Shown here in pieces: positions 21,417 to 34,770 of a stretch of 64,000 bases of DNA; position 1 is the first letter of the stretch; each line of letters begins with the position of its first letter. Where the stretch lies: NCBI GenBank assembly GCA_038501625.1, contig JAZAYU010000933.1:56183-120182 (forward strand), read 5' to 3'. The notes below the pieces were generated by a model that did not search any database, was not told the DNA's origin, and saw only the letters and a list, made by a program, of their open reading frames with translations. A program made the translations under genes and the position numbers. This DNA is from Corbicula japonica (Eukaryota > Mollusca > Bivalvia > Venerida > Cyrenidae).

Positions 21417-24400
21417 GAGCGGGGGCGGGTATTACCGAACACTTAACATGCTTAAGCCACAAATTTAACTGTTCGGTATTAGACGCCAATACTGTATAAT
21501 TTCCGTTTTTTATAGATAATAAAAGTCTTAAAGCAACGTTTAAAGAATAGCCTGTATCTGTAACTATATTATAGCGTGACATACCTTACTTTTACATATC
21601 CCACTGTTCGTTGGGTATTGCCGACCATTATGTCTAAATCCGAACACTTGTGCGTGCATTTCTGAATATAAAATAGCTTCTTTTTTTAAACAAAACGCAA
21701 CTTTAAACAAAAAAAAACCTAAACTGTTTCTTCAATTGTATTTATTTCAATTGTGTTCATTTTACTGGGTCGGTCCCGCTACTAGAGCTACAAACATTTT
21801 TTTAAGGATGGCCTAATCACGTAAATCTTGTTCTTCATATAGAATAAATCTTATTCTTTAGAGTATTTGTTTAACATACTATCATAAATTTGCTTTATAC
21901 ATTTTTTTAAAAGAGGACTTGTATATTATGAAATAATATTGGTTAACATTCGAAACATATGAAAGATAGTGCAGCTTTTTCCGAACACCCCGTTATCTAC
22001 GGAAGAGTATATGGGCCTCTCTATGTTTATAATATATATATCTGTAAATAAACAAATTTATTTTATATATTTTATAATTAACTCGGGGGTGTAAGTTAAA
22101 TTCATTTCCTGCATTCATTTAAATATGTTTAAAATTGCAATTATTTATTTTTAAAGAAAAGATTTTAGAGTTTTTAATGTACTGAAAAGACAAAAAGTGT
22201 AAATGGAATTTGAAATTACAAATTCGAAAATTTCTTTGTAATATGAGTGGCATATATTTATGTTTACATAAGTATTTAAGAAATTAATTCGTTATAAACA
22301 TCGAAAATTCTTATTGGCAACAAAATTTCACATTTCTTTAATATAAATGACGTATTTTGATTTTATTCTTAAAATATAAATATTTTATTTAAAGAAAAAT
22401 AAAACTGTACTTTTATATTGGTGTTTGTTCTAGAAATATCTACATTGTTCTTTCAAATTTGTTTGAAATATATGTCCACTTCTTCATATATCTCTCTAAT
22501 TTACACATGTTTTTTCTTTACAATATATAACTTCAAATAAACTCTTCTTTAGTAAATAAATAACGTTTTTATTCTTGAGAGACATAACTTTTTGGCTATT
22601 TTGTTAAAAATATTAAACGAATATATAACTTTTACGGAAGAGTATACTGACCCCCCTTATATCTTTTGTATAGATATGAGAAAATTATAGAGTTATATAC
22701 TACACAAATGATTAAAATCAATTAAGTTATATTATACGCAAAACGTATCTGTGATTTTAATATAATTCAAAATATTTTGAAAAATGACGGTTTTTTTTTT
22801 GTTTTATGTCAAGATATGTTTGTATTAAATAACTGGCAAAATCAATAAAATTATTCTGTCTAATTTACAGCATTTCAAAATTTTTAAACATATATATTAA
22901 TAATATATAATTGTATGCTACCATCTGCCATAAAAAGTTAGGGTGTTCCGTAGGGGCCATAATTGTTTCGCACTGTCGACATCTTAGGCGGGACCAAAAA
23001 ATCGCGCCAACACGATTCGAGACCGCGAAACCACGATGCGAGATCGCAAAAAAAACCACGATAAAAGGTAACAACAGTACGATGCTGGTAGGTAGTCGCA
23101 ACCTCGAATAGTTGTTTTTGTGTTCTCGCCATCGTGTTTTCTGAGGACAGCGAGACCATGAAAGCACGACGAGAGATCGGCTTAATAAGACGCGAGGGCG
23201 CGGTATCAAAATCGCGCCCGATATCAAAATCGCGCCCTTGCACCGTACTTTCGCGATATCGCTCCGTTGTTTCGCGATCTTGCATCGCACTTTCGTGGTC
23301 TCGCTCTCCTGAAGGTCAGCGAACCGAAAACTTATTGCTTTTCCATGTTTGATCTATAGGAAGTCACGGGATTCTCTTTGATTTATTACTCTTTAGGCAC
23401 TATAAGGCATTGTCATCTGATAGAGTTCATTTAGACACACAGGCCATGTCAACATGACAGTTTGCTTCTGCCTTAAATTTCAAATTGATGGTTTTTACCC
23501 TTTCCTGTTGACTAATTGACTTGTGTCTAACCTGTTAATTTGCATTCTTTCAAAAGAACAATGTATTTTTCTTATATTTGATGGTTTGGATAATGGTGAT
23601 ACAGAAATTTTCAATATGTTTTGATTTAAGAAAGATTTTTACATTTCTTAGCTATTTTGACCAAACAGCTTTTTTATATCTATTGTAGATCCGTAACTTT
23701 ATTCTATTTGTCATGTTTGTGTTAGCTGATTAGAAGGCGAGATCACAAAACCGCGAAAACACGATGAGAGATCGCAAAACAACGATACGAGATTGCGAAT
23801 GCGAGGATGCGATGGCGCGAAATAACAAAACACCTCGTATTGTACTTTCGCGATTTCACATCGTGTTTTCGCGTTTACGTGGTCTCGCTATCCCGAGGCT
23901 GAGACGACGAAAACTCGAAAACAAGATTCAAGAACGCGAAACAACGATGCGAGGTCTTGAAAGTACGACGCTAAAGGGCGATATTAATTTTTTGCGTCCT
24001 CGCTTCGTATTTTTGCGACTTCGCTTCGTTGTTGCTTTTTGCGCGATATTTCTGCATCATCGTTTCGCGATCTCGGATCGCTGTTTCGCGATTTCGCATC
24101 GAGTTTTCGCGTCTTCGATGTGTCGCTTAAGAGGTCGAAATGGCGAAACAACGATTTCCCCGTAGGAACACCGTAGTAAGTTGATACATGTGGAGGAATA
24201 TGTAATTTTCTATTTCTCTCAAATTATATAATATAGTTATCTTATAAGTCGTGTTCCAATTATAGTTACATTATATTTGATATATAGCAAGTTGTTTGTT
24301 ACAATGACATATATATTACGCAGAATATTATTTCGATTTTTTTAAGAAGGAAATAGTATTTCAGTTAAAATAAACACAGGAATTCTGGTCAGATAACTTT

Positions 24401-25085
24401 TATTACAGCAATAAAAACTAGAAGATAAATATAAAATATATGAATAAGTTTAATAAAAGTATACAAATATATAGTGATATTATGTATATTCCTTACAATT
24501 TTACCCTTATGAAAGATTTAAGGGGGGTCAGTATACTCTTCCGTAAACTTTAGCTACAAAAGATGCTAGTTATAAATTAATTTTAAATTTAATTTAAGTA
24601 AGTTCAGATTTTTTTTCAATATACATGAAAACAAAATATAACTGTATTGCTAGCTGTACGTAAATATTTAACATATGGGCGTCAGTATACTCTTCCGTAG
24701 TTATCTTTTTATCACGCGTTATTGTTTTGATAAAAGTTGTATCCCCTGAAAAAAAAATGTTTACATTTTGAAAAAAGAATCATAATATCTTATATACGTA
24801 GACTAAAATATTTAAACTTTCTGTAAACTTAAGATTTTGGAATGTTGGGATTTACTAATTATTGTTAAACTTAACTTACCTCAAACAGCGATTTTCTTTG
24901 AAACGCAATACATTTGAAACGAGCGTGCTGTTTTAACTTGTAAACAAGTCAACTATTCTATGACAGTATAATGGCGTTATATTTCACCTCACACACAAGT
25001 TAATCTTTTGAAAAACAAACATAATTTTATTTGAAAATTATGTTCGGAATAAGACACCTGTTCGGTAATACCCGCACCCGCTCAA
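21417..25085. mobile_element. 3.7-kb element with three concentric inverted repeat pairs
   Basis: The outer pair is GAGCGGGxGCGGGTATTACC at 21417 and, inverted, at 25085, extending into CGAACA. The middle pair is CTACGGAAGAGTATA near 22013 and inverted near 24705. The inner pair is TTTACGGAAGAGTATACTGA at about 22632 and inverted near 24546. It interrupts the 245-bp tandem array. No transposase is visible; the interior is AT-rich apart from the MITE at 22942-24173. Confidence 0.65.
22942..24173. mobile_element. CGAAAACACGAT-type MITE, with a 400-bp insertion
   Basis: Ends GGTGTTCCGTAGGGGCC and, inverted, GGTGTTCCTACGGGG, both followed by a GTTTCGC block. The body is packed with variants of CGCGAAAACACGATGCGAGA in both orientations, which creates long open frames of no meaning. 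From about 23335 to 23733 the pattern is replaced by ordinary AT-rich sequence, probably a later insertion. A second, shorter family member is at 35141-35456. Confidence 0.7.
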
Positions 25086-25089
25086 TTTA

Positions 25090-25290
25090 TAACAGAACTG
25101 ATAATATGTACGGGAAACCATTTTATGGCCGCCACACTGCACAAATAACGCTACTCTGAATTTCAAATGATCGTGTCCTAATGGGAAGCGAAATTGTACG
25201 GCGACATCGCCTAGCAACGTAATGCTAATTACGCTACCTATGGAGCTAACCGGGACAACCGCTAAAATGGTTGATAAGATAGAATGTCAC
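25090..25290. repeat. Tandem repeat, right part
   Basis: Carries blocks of the 20.8-21.4 kb array (ACTGATAATATGTACGGGA, GAATTTCAAATGATxGTG, GGAGCTAACCGGGACA) in the same orientation and order. The 21417-25085 element therefore split one array. Confidence 0.6.
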
Positions 25291-25299
25291 AATGTTTTA

Positions 25300-26598
25300 A
25301 TTAAATAAAATAATCTCAATGATACCTTATTAAACAAAGTCAAGTTGTATGATTGTATAGAAAAATGATATAAGTCAAAATCGTTAGTTTTACAATGTAC
25401 ATATCAATAACTAAACTCCGTCAACAGTGTTCGGTGAAAAGAAGGAAAAAAATAATTGTTTGGTATTTGATTCGTTCTTATTGTTTGTAAGTGCCATTAG
25501 TAACCCTACATTGGTGTTTCCTTATATAATAATTAATCACAAATTTTCATGATTTTAAACACCCTAGCACATATATCATATATTCAATTGAACTATCTGC
25601 ACTATTTATCGACCAATTATGAATGTCTTGCTAAAAAAAATTAAAACGTTTAAGCACTTCATATGTATTTATTTTTATCTGAGAATAAACATTGACTTAA
25701 CTCATTTTTTATCACTAGGAACCAACATTCCTTAATTGAATTTTTAATCTTGTAATCCTTGAATTTGGACCAGTTTGGCGAGAGTTATCGTAAATTGTGC
25801 TGAAATGCATTTCATGCACTTAAAGCTTAAGCAAAGAGGAATTCTCTCTAAATTTCTTGTTTTCTTTTAGTATGACCTCTCAATAGTAGAAAAAAAACTA
25901 TGGCGTGGGAACTGGGCTAGAGGTCCCCAGACAATCGGAGACTTGATGATAGACAAATAATGTTTTACAATATATACCATTGTTGATTACCCATTTATAA
26001 GAGGTATTTTTAAAATGAATGTTTAATAACTTTAATTTTTGGACGTATTTCCATGTCACATTCATGCCCCGATGTGCGCATTCGTGTCTTTACTTTAACT
26101 AAAGTCTTAAATACATCATGTAAAACGCATTAATTTCGCGTAGTCAAAATTTCGCGATTTTTACTTAATTCACGTATTTATGAATTTGTGACGTCCTCAG
26201 ATCCAAAAGTGGAAAACCAGAAACGGTGAAAATAATAGCCGCTATTGTGCAATTTCGAAGCACCGGTACTCATTCATATGTTAAATGTTCGGCTACGGTC
26301 ATTAAGGGCTTATCGCATTTATCTACTGCCCAGTAGAAATAAAAGATCATTGCTTTGAATTACCGATAATGTGAAATTTTACTGAATAAACATATCATTT
26401 TTATACAGTTGTTGTTTGTTTAGATGTGAAATATTACGAAGAGAGCTGACAATAGGCTATATAATTTTGCTTCATGTTTCAGGTTTGGGAATAATAGTAA
26501 AAACTGTGTATAAAGTTTTATTGAAATTTGTTTATTTTTATTTAGTACACTTTTGGACATTTTGTGTGACTGCATATAGCTAAAATACTAGATTTTAA
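25300..26598. other. AT-rich intergenic DNA
   Basis: No gene or repeat that I can support. Confidence 0.4.
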
Positions 26599-26599
26599 T

Positions 26600-26756
26600 T
26601 AAGGATCGAATTGAAATTTGATGGTTTTCCTTTGGGTATGGAAAACAGTTGGGTTGTTTAAAGTGTGTGAAGACCGAAGGGCTTCACGCGTACTTTAAAC
26701 AACCCAACTGTTTTAACTACCCAAATGAAAACCATTAAATATTGATTCAATCCTTA
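26600..26756. mobile_element. Fold-back element 2
   Basis: Arms of about 70 bp pair almost perfectly around 26680, including AACAGTTGGGTTGTTTAAAG and an outer GATGGTTTTC.TTTGGGTA block. The apex is TGAAGACCGAAGGGCTTCA, related to the apices of the other two hairpins. Confidence 0.85.
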
Positions 26757-28130
26757 TATTTTCACTCATAATATATCTCATTAATACAGAATTTTTTAGA
26801 AGTATTCGTGATATTACGTTTTTTTTCAAAAGGCTGTTGGAACAGAAATGTTGACGACACAATGAAAGACGGCACGCTTCTTCGTAGCTTCTGGTGGCAA
26901 AACGTGCGTGCTCGGCGACGTCACACGTCAAAACATTGTGCAACGTCCAATAAATTATGAACGGCTCTACTGTACCCACGCCTTTTAAAACAATACGTCA
27001 CACTGTTTACCAAAAGAAATTATGATCCGTGTGATGAATGGACTTTATCATCGAGGACGACGTTGATGTGTAAATATTAAATGTTAATATACCGATAGAT
27101 TTCCGTTAATAAAAAGGGAAACAACTCGAAGTTCTCTGCGTTTCTTGAACAGTGATCTACCTGTCTGGGTATCCACATACAGACTTGAAAAAAATCAATA
27201 CTTTACATAAATTAAGGAAAAAATCGTTTTACTTTTGCCAAATATATTTATAGAATTGAATCAAATAAAGAATGGTGGCCAAAAAGGTATGTTATGTGAC
27301 GTTTGCAGCGATTAACAGTTCCGTTTCCGTTGATAACTTGTATAACGACTTGTTCTATATCTAAGAAACGCATAACTTGATGAGGTAGTACCCAAATGAT
27401 TTTCGCTACTCTTACAAATAGGCGTACCCGTCTTAAATCTAAACCGGCATGTTAGTAAAACTCACTTCTCGCAAAGGATAATAAGAACTCTTAACCATGA
27501 TTATTTACCTTATTTGTATTCTTGTTATGTGATATATTGTTATTTAAAGAATTGAATACACACTCAACCAAAGTTCTAACTGGTCATTTATTGTATATGT
27601 TTACAACGTATGCTAGTTTCGTTTCTTCCCTACGTTACGAGAGGTTGTGGAAAGAATTGTTTTGTCTTGAAATCAATTATTTAATGTCTTTTTAATCTTT
27701 ATTGGTTGTTTTCTTAAATGAATCTAATACCATTTACTTACACAGCACGGTCAAACTAAGAACACTCTTTAATTGAAAGGAAGGTAATTTTAAAATTAGA
27801 TACTTTGAAATGTTTTTTTAAGAAATGTGCTGTTGATTAATCATGTTCTCTGTTTTTCCCACTAATGAGGGGTCCCATTAAAATAAAACAAGGAATTAAG
27901 AGCAAATTTCTGTTTGCTTGACCTTTTTATGCAAGGAATGAATTTTTAGCAAAAGGGTAACTCTCGCGAAACTGTTCCAAAGTCATTTATTACAAGATTA
28001 AAGCTTAAGTTGAAGACTGTTGTTGCATATGATTATAAATAACGGGTGAATTCAATATCTTTCTAATAAAAAAATTACGGACAAAAGTGACCAATTAGAA
28101 CTTTTGTTGAGTGTATATGTAGGACTCTGA
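26757..28130. other. Intergenic DNA
   Basis: Contains a GACGTCACACGTCA CRE-like pair at 26920 and no other recognisable content. Confidence 0.4.
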
Positions 28131-28222
28131 TCGTTGGCCAGTCCCAAATTGTGGGCCGATTTCCTAATCATGGGCCGTTTTCTACATCGTGGGCCGAATA
28201 TCCTCAAATCGTGGGCCGGTAT
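28131..28222. repeat. Short tandem repeat around GTGGGCCG
   Basis: About five copies of a ~19-20 bp unit with the core TGGGCCG (28151, 28170, 28190, 28212, plus a weaker TTGGCCA at 28134). A GC-rich stretch with TGACGTCA (28222) and GGCGGGAA (28238, E2F-like) follows, so a promoter role is possible. Confidence 0.55.
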
Positions 28223-30022
28223 GACGTCAAAACTGGCGGGAACTCGATTTTGAGGTTAAGTGACGGCAACTTAATTGAAACATATCAAAAAGGTAAAGAC
28301 GCAAGTAACAACTTCATAATTAACATGCAAAATCATTTTTCAATCGGAGCGGTTTTAGGCACGACTTCCCAGGAAGCTAAGCTATGTAGGATAAGTCCAT
28401 GCGTTTCAGACTGTGACAAGAGCACAGAAATATACAGTTGAGTAAGGCCTACTTTAAACACGTATTACAGGTTTCTTTATTTAAAAAATGCTGTTATAAT
28501 ATTATAGCCAAACTTTAAATGAATATTCTCTTTTCTTCACATCACGAAGTCAAAATACGTATATAAGTAAATTGTAGTTGTAGATCGTCATGTAGTGCAT
28601 CCCGCAACACCCAATTCAATTTCAACACAAGGCCTAGTTTTATGAATCTGAACATTAATTTCTCCGTATAAATGGTAATTATTGGTATTTTAGATAACGA
28701 TACTACATGATGATTTCAATATAAGGCGACAAAAGTCGAATGGCCTCAAAAACTGATGACCCTGTCGGATAATAAACTTGAGATCATGAATCACTGGTAT
28801 CAGTCTCTAGGTCTCGGCACATGTCGCCAAAGCAGAAAGGGGGAAATGATAAAGCCGTGAGTTTATGATGTTGGTTTAAGTATTCAGTGGTACACAATAT
28901 ATTTTAAATAAGTTGTTTATCAGACAAAGCGCTTGTTTTCCGTTTATTTAATTATTTCTTTAAAGAAATACTTATACATGTAGGTTGTATTTAAAATAAG
29001 AGCGTACCAAGCAAAGGCGTTATAGGTTGTGTACTAATTATTCAGAAAAAAATAGTTACCAGCTGAGAGGGTAACTACTCAAACTACTAAATGTCTGCAT
29101 AGACCGCTCCCTTAAAATAACTCAGATAATCGTAGAGCATGGATTTGTAAGTAGCTTATGAAATTAGATTGTTATATTCCTTAAACAGTAAACACCAAAC
29201 CATTTTTCTGTTTTATTTACAGGTGTGACTTCCTTTGCGCGATCTAGAAGACTATTCCTACAGCAGTTGAGAGACTGATTTGAAGAAACTGCCTTATCGC
29301 GGATTGAATGAGGCTTACTGCGACGGCAAGCCAACCAAAGATGATGCAGACAGAATTGGTTCTGTATCTGAATGCTAAGTAAGCAATTAGATATCTACTT
29401 TTATTACACACCCATGAATGATTTTAGCATAGTGCAGCGTTAATCCGCAAAATTGATACAACTCGTTAGATTAGTAATTCCGTATTTGACAATGTCCGTT
29501 TTCCCATTCTTTATTTTGCAGCTCCCCGTGTTCTATGTGATGTCATTTACTACGTAACACTATGTTGTCGTAATTTTTTTGGCACATAACGACTTCAAAA
29601 TAAGAAACTTTTCGTATCAGTAATACAACTGTTACGATATTTTTACGCCATTCATAAAATGTTTACGCCATTTATAAATTTACTACCGCGTTACTATACT
29701 TATGGACAAAAGTTTGTCCGGTATGGTTCTCCATAATATCTTTAAAAAGCGTGAAATCTAAATTCCTCATTGCTCTAACGGCATGAATTTTGTATCGATC
29801 AAAACATGACATTTTTATGCATTCAATGAAAAAAAAGAATTTGAGCCATTACTGCTGGTAAAGTAATGTGTTAAAAATTGGCATGTACAAAGTTCAAATC
29901 TTCATACTGGACAAGACTTTTGTCCATTAGCATACTTTTATTTCCACTATTTTGTAAACCACGTTCTTGACTAAAATTGTGTTGTTTAGTGTTTTTTTTA
30001 GCGAGATGGGTATATAACAAAA

Positions 30023-30171
30023 AGGAATATTATGACAGTATACAATCTGTAGGTTCGTAATATTTCCCGTGGTGTATGTAAACCACATCACGCTCGACTT
30101 TCGGTCTCGCGTAATATTGTTTACATTACACACCTGGAATAATACGAACCTGTTACACGAGTAATATTCCA
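30023..30171. mobile_element. Fold-back element 3
   Basis: Imperfect arms around 30105 share AGGTTCGTAATA.TTCC and GTGTATGTAAAC/GTGTAATGTAAAC. The apex is CTCGACTTTCGGTCTCG, whose reverse complement reads CGAGACCGAAAGTCGAG, akin to the apices at 9134 and 26680. Confidence 0.8.
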
Positions 30172-30274
30172 TATGTATTGCAAAATAATTTAAAAGTATT
30201 TTTGTATACCTTTTATATCGCAGAGCTATTTGCAGCTATCGCATCCGTCATGATGTCAAATTTTCAGTACAAGT

Positions 30275-31200
30275 AGGATGAGACAGCCCGTATAGACCTT
30301 GAGCTGCCAATAGACCCCCCCCCCTTTTGGGAATTTCGAGGGGTATGTTTTTCTGAAAGCCTATACCATTCTACGCATTTTGCAATTTGTTTGCACTCTG
30401 GCGAATGGGGCGTTTTTCCGTAACGCCTGTTTGAATATGTTACCTTTGAAAAAAAGTTTGTGTGTAATGAAATATTGGACAATTGTAAAAGTTCTAAAAT
30501 TAACCTATTTATTCTACACCAGGAAGCTCTAATCTATTTACTAATGCAATAAAACATCTGTAACCTAAGGTATTGGTCTAAAATAGTGATTAAGTTATGT
30601 TACTAAACATAAAAACCTACTTAAATAAGATGTATGAAACATTTCTTACGTGCAGTAGCAAGTAATTTGTGCTTATAAGTAAAATATAGTAAGATAAATG
30701 AGAATTCAGGACAAATATAATACAGTGATATACATTGGGACAAAAGCCCGTAACGCTGTATTGAAATATGTCACCGAAAGAAAAGAAAATGGGAAAACAA
30801 GCCATACATGTATTAGACATTGAGCTGCCAATAGACCCTCCTCCCCCATGGGGGAATTTTGAAGGGTATGTTTTTCTGAAAGCTTATCCCATTCTTCGCA
30901 TTTTGCAATTTGTTTGCTTTCTGGCAAGTGGGGCGTTTTACCTTAACGCCTGTTTGAATATGTGACCTTTGAGAAAACTTTATGCGTTGAAGAAATAATT
31001 GGCAATTATAAAAGTTCTGAAATAAACCTATTTTTTTCTACACCAGACAGATGTTTTTTTTTTAATTTTTAATGCAATTAAACATCTGCAATCTATGGTA
31101 CAGGTCTATAAATAGTCATTAAGATATGTTCCATAACATCAAAACCTAGTTTAAAAAGTTATATGAAACATTTCTTACTTACATTAGCAAGTAATGTCTG
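30275..31200 (+). repeat. Direct duplication, period about 521 bp
   Basis: GAGCTGCCAATAGACCC starts at 30301 and 30822. Both are followed by a C-run, GGGTATGTTTTTCTGAAAGC, GCATTTTGCAATTTGTTTGC and AACGCCTGTTTGAATATG. Similarity continues (diverged) for about 400 bp in each copy. Confidence 0.8.
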
Positions 31201-34070
31201 TTTTATTTGCTTAATTCATTAATATAAATAAGAATGCAGTATTTAAATGTAATAATGTCAGATTGAGACACACTTCTTGTTTAATGTATGTAAATAAATA
31301 CATATATTTGTAAATTCCAAAAACAAAAATATATGAAGAAAAAAAACAATGGAAAAAAACATCTCAAAGATAGCAAATAAAATATTTATAAATAAGAAAA
31401 ATTATAAAGAAATAAACTCTGAAAGACATATTGTGTGATTTAAATGTAAACAGTGTTAAACACTTTGTTAATATTATCTATAACTTTAGTTATAAGTGAC
31501 TTTAATATTATGCTATGTCATATACTTATGCCTATGGTTAATAAATTTTAAGTTTAAGTGTAATTGTTTTTGTTTAAATACACCTCTTCATGAGTTTTAA
31601 CGATTAGTTAGCTTTATATCATAATAAAAATAAAAACCATATCATAAATCATAATTTTTTAATATGTTACCCAAAAGAACGTATTTAAGTTACCAACATT
31701 CCTGCACTTTATGTATCTTGCAATCAAATAGGTAATATATATTAAGAATTATGTTACAAAAGGAAATTAAGGTATTGATGCTGGTGATATTAAACAGAAA
31801 TGTATTTTTTAATTTAAATGTAGTTAAACTTTAGAGATTAATGATCTGTGTACTGCTCAATATGTCTTTAAACAAATGTGTTGTATAATGTAGATTGTTC
31901 AAGTTCGTCCAAATCTTTTTAAATTAATAATAAACCTATCAACATGGCTCAGTGACAACATTGTAATACAGCTTACGTTTGCACTAATCATGGGCTGTTG
32001 CATCCAGTCTAAAGCTAAGTCCAGATACTCTCAATTGAGACAGATAACATTAATTTGTTCTAACAAAATGTAGAAAAGAAAGAATAAACAAAATTAACAT
32101 TTTTTTATCATTTTATTGTTCTATTTATGTCTTTAGTCATCCTATAATATGTTACCAATTTTTATATAATAATCAGCAAATACAATAAGAAAAGCAAGAA
32201 ACTGCAAACGATTAGTTAAATAACATTTTGATACCGGTAAATATTTTTATATAATATTATATTATGTTAAAGTTGATCTATAACAAATTTAAAAGCTACT
32301 TAATTTAAACTTTACACAAATTAGCTGATTAAATTATCGGATGTTTGAAATATTTTTAAAAGTAGTTTTATTCATCTTAAATACTAAGGTTCAGTGTACA
32401 AATTGTAAAACATTGAAACAGCATGAGCATTATATAGAATTTTTTTGACTCAAGTAAAAGAATTTTTACCTAAAAAATTATTATACAAAGGTCAACGTTA
32501 ATTTGTCTATTAGCTTACCATCACTTGCATTTGACAGATTGTCTTTCAAATTAGGATGTTTCTCTTTAACACTTATTTGTCCTTAAGACAAATAACATTC
32601 TACAAAGATCTTAAGGAACTCTTAACAAATTCTTAAGCTTTCTTTGAACAATGGAACAAATAATGTTTCATTTAGGACAATTTATTTTTCGTATTTTACA
32701 TGTTTTATTTAACAGCAATGTCAGTTATTATTGCTCTAAAAAACCAGAACTGGTGCTTTCAACTTTGTTTTTAGTAAGTATAGTTTATACTACGGTAATA
32801 AAGATACAAACTATCGGGTAAAACACGGTTTATAAATTTATTTTCTTTATTCTTAGTGATCTTTCTAAAAAAAAACATTATTCAAATAATTAGGTAACAT
32901 ATAATTAGTTTTAATTAGTTTTATTTTTAACACTTTTTAAGGCAATAATTTTATCTCTTGTCGTTTTCCTTTTTTGGAAACAATTCTAAAAACTATTTTT
33001 TTGAATTTAATTCATAAATGCATTATACTTTGGCAATATGGTAACTTCAGAATTATATGTTACGGAGATTTGAATGTTTACAATGGACAAGCTTAAACAC
33101 TAACATTTTAACCACATAACATAACATAGTATACACTATAAACTTCTTACTATTATTATTTTATAGTTTAATCTAAAATGATTGCATAGTCATGATACAG
33201 TTTGGTAAATGTAATCAGTTCTTTGTACAACAATATCAGTTTTAGAGAAAATACTTCATTCAATCCGTAATATTAGTTAAAAAAAAACGTCTGTGAATGT
33301 AATTAGAAATCTACACAGGGCTAACAAACATCAGGACATTGCACAGAGAACACATAGTTAATTTCTTCATAGATATCAGCTAACACCATTAAAAATAAAT
33401 TAAAACTAGGAAATAAGCCTTTTTTAATAAGTAACATATGTTATGTATGTTGAAAATTTGAAGTCATGAAAGTTTCAAGAACACTTACATATATAAAGCT
33501 CAATAATTTAATTAAACTCTATATTTTATGCTTGTTTATCCCAAAACAAGAATATAATGTTTCAATTAGCGATGTGGTAACATATAAGATTATGGAAAAA
33601 ATATTACAATTGCCAGTTGTGATTTTTATGAAAATCACATTGGGTTATATTGTTTGATCATTCAGCTTTCAAAAGCATGTATTATTGCCAAAGTTTGATT
33701 ACAAATAAAAATCCTACAGGTAAGTTTCTGACTTAAATTTCCTCTTTTTAGGGTTATGTATTTTATACACAAAATATGTTACCTAAGTGCAAACATTTTG
33801 AAATAAAACTACATCAATCAACAGATAATACTTCATCCTTATATAAAAATATAAGTTTCATTAAATCATATCTGGAATAGAGCAGAATTAAAGATTCAAA
33901 ATCCGTATGTTTTTTTCTACAAATTTTAGGGGTTACATATTAAAACCTCCGTAACACCCTTATGCCCCACTCGCCAGAGTGCAAACAAACTGCAAAATAT
34001 CCAGGACATAACAGGCTTTCATAAAAATCATGTCTACAAAACTCCCTAAGGGGGGGGGGGGGGGGGGAGC
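30832..34070. mobile_element. AT-rich inverted-repeat element, about 3.2 kb
   Basis: The block at 30832-30960 reappears inverted at 33950-34070 (TTTGCAGTTTGTTTGCACTC, GCGAGTGGGGC, then a long G or C run). The 3-kb interior is extremely AT-rich with no gene. ATATGTTACC or its complement recurs in it (31662, 32147, 32892, 33576, 33775). This fits a non-autonomous DNA element, or two related copies in inverted orientation flanking unrelated DNA. Confidence 0.5.
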
Positions 34071-34312
34071 AAACATGTTCCTGGCCACCGGCCTAGTATC
34101 ACCAAGAACCAATGACTTTCCGGAAAAATGCTTTGTAACAATATACACTAATACAAACTTAGTCATAACAGTCAGAGATTTAGATTGCTGAACAGAATTT
34201 TAAAATACCTTTTTTAAATTAAAAAATGCGATACTAAGATTGTGTTTAAGACCAAATTGGAGCCGACCTAGGCAAATATGTTGATAAATGCATTATACTT
34301 TGGCAATATGGT
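33014..34312 (+). repeat. 29-bp exact direct repeat, 1270 bp apart
   Basis: A 29-bp sequence containing GCATTATACTTTGGCAATAT occurs exactly at 33014-33042 and 34284-34312. One copy lies inside and one just outside the inverted-repeat element. Confidence 0.85.
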
Positions 34313-34704
34313 TTATTTTAGTCACTATTTCGGCCTAATGTTTTTCTATTCACAGACAGTGTCCAGCGGAAATTGCAGGAAGTCTTTATAAAGAAATTTC
34401 GTTTAGCAATGTTGGATTTGAATTGCATCTGATACAGATAACTTGTAAGTATTTAAGTTGTCGATGTACTGCTACGCAGATGAGAGACTGAGTTGGATAC
34501 ACTTACTGGGACTTGCGCGGCGAACCTTAAAATGTTTTTTTTTTCAGAGATACCGACTCAGACCGATAATCAATCAGCACGGATCCGTCAGCAAAGCCCT
34601 TTTCGGACGTAGTCGTGTTTGACTGATTAATACTTGTACTTTTAGACAAATTTGAGTATTCGCATGAGGAATGCGCGGTTGACACACTTGTCGCGACTGA
34701 TATT

Positions 34705-34770
34705 ATAAAAGCTGGGATTCGAACCACCGCCTATAACAAAGACGCTTAACTGTGTATCAATAGAAAACTA
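34705..34770 (-). repeat. tRNA-derived SINE fragment
   Basis: The minus strand carries GGTTCGAATCCC (34713-34724), a perfect pol III B box, preceded by an anticodon-arm-like stretch. No complete cloverleaf or clear A box is present, so this is a tRNA-like remnant and not a tRNA gene. Confidence 0.45.

Noticed and set aside
22865..24165. Several 100-140 codon open frames on both strands
   Set aside because: They arise from the CGAAAACACGAT-type repeats of the MITE and overlap in many frames.
29223..29378. Exon-like segment considered as protein coding
   Set aside because: All three forward frames contain stop codons.
34705..34770. Considered as a functional tRNA gene
   Set aside because: Only the B box and part of the T arm are good; no complete cloverleaf.
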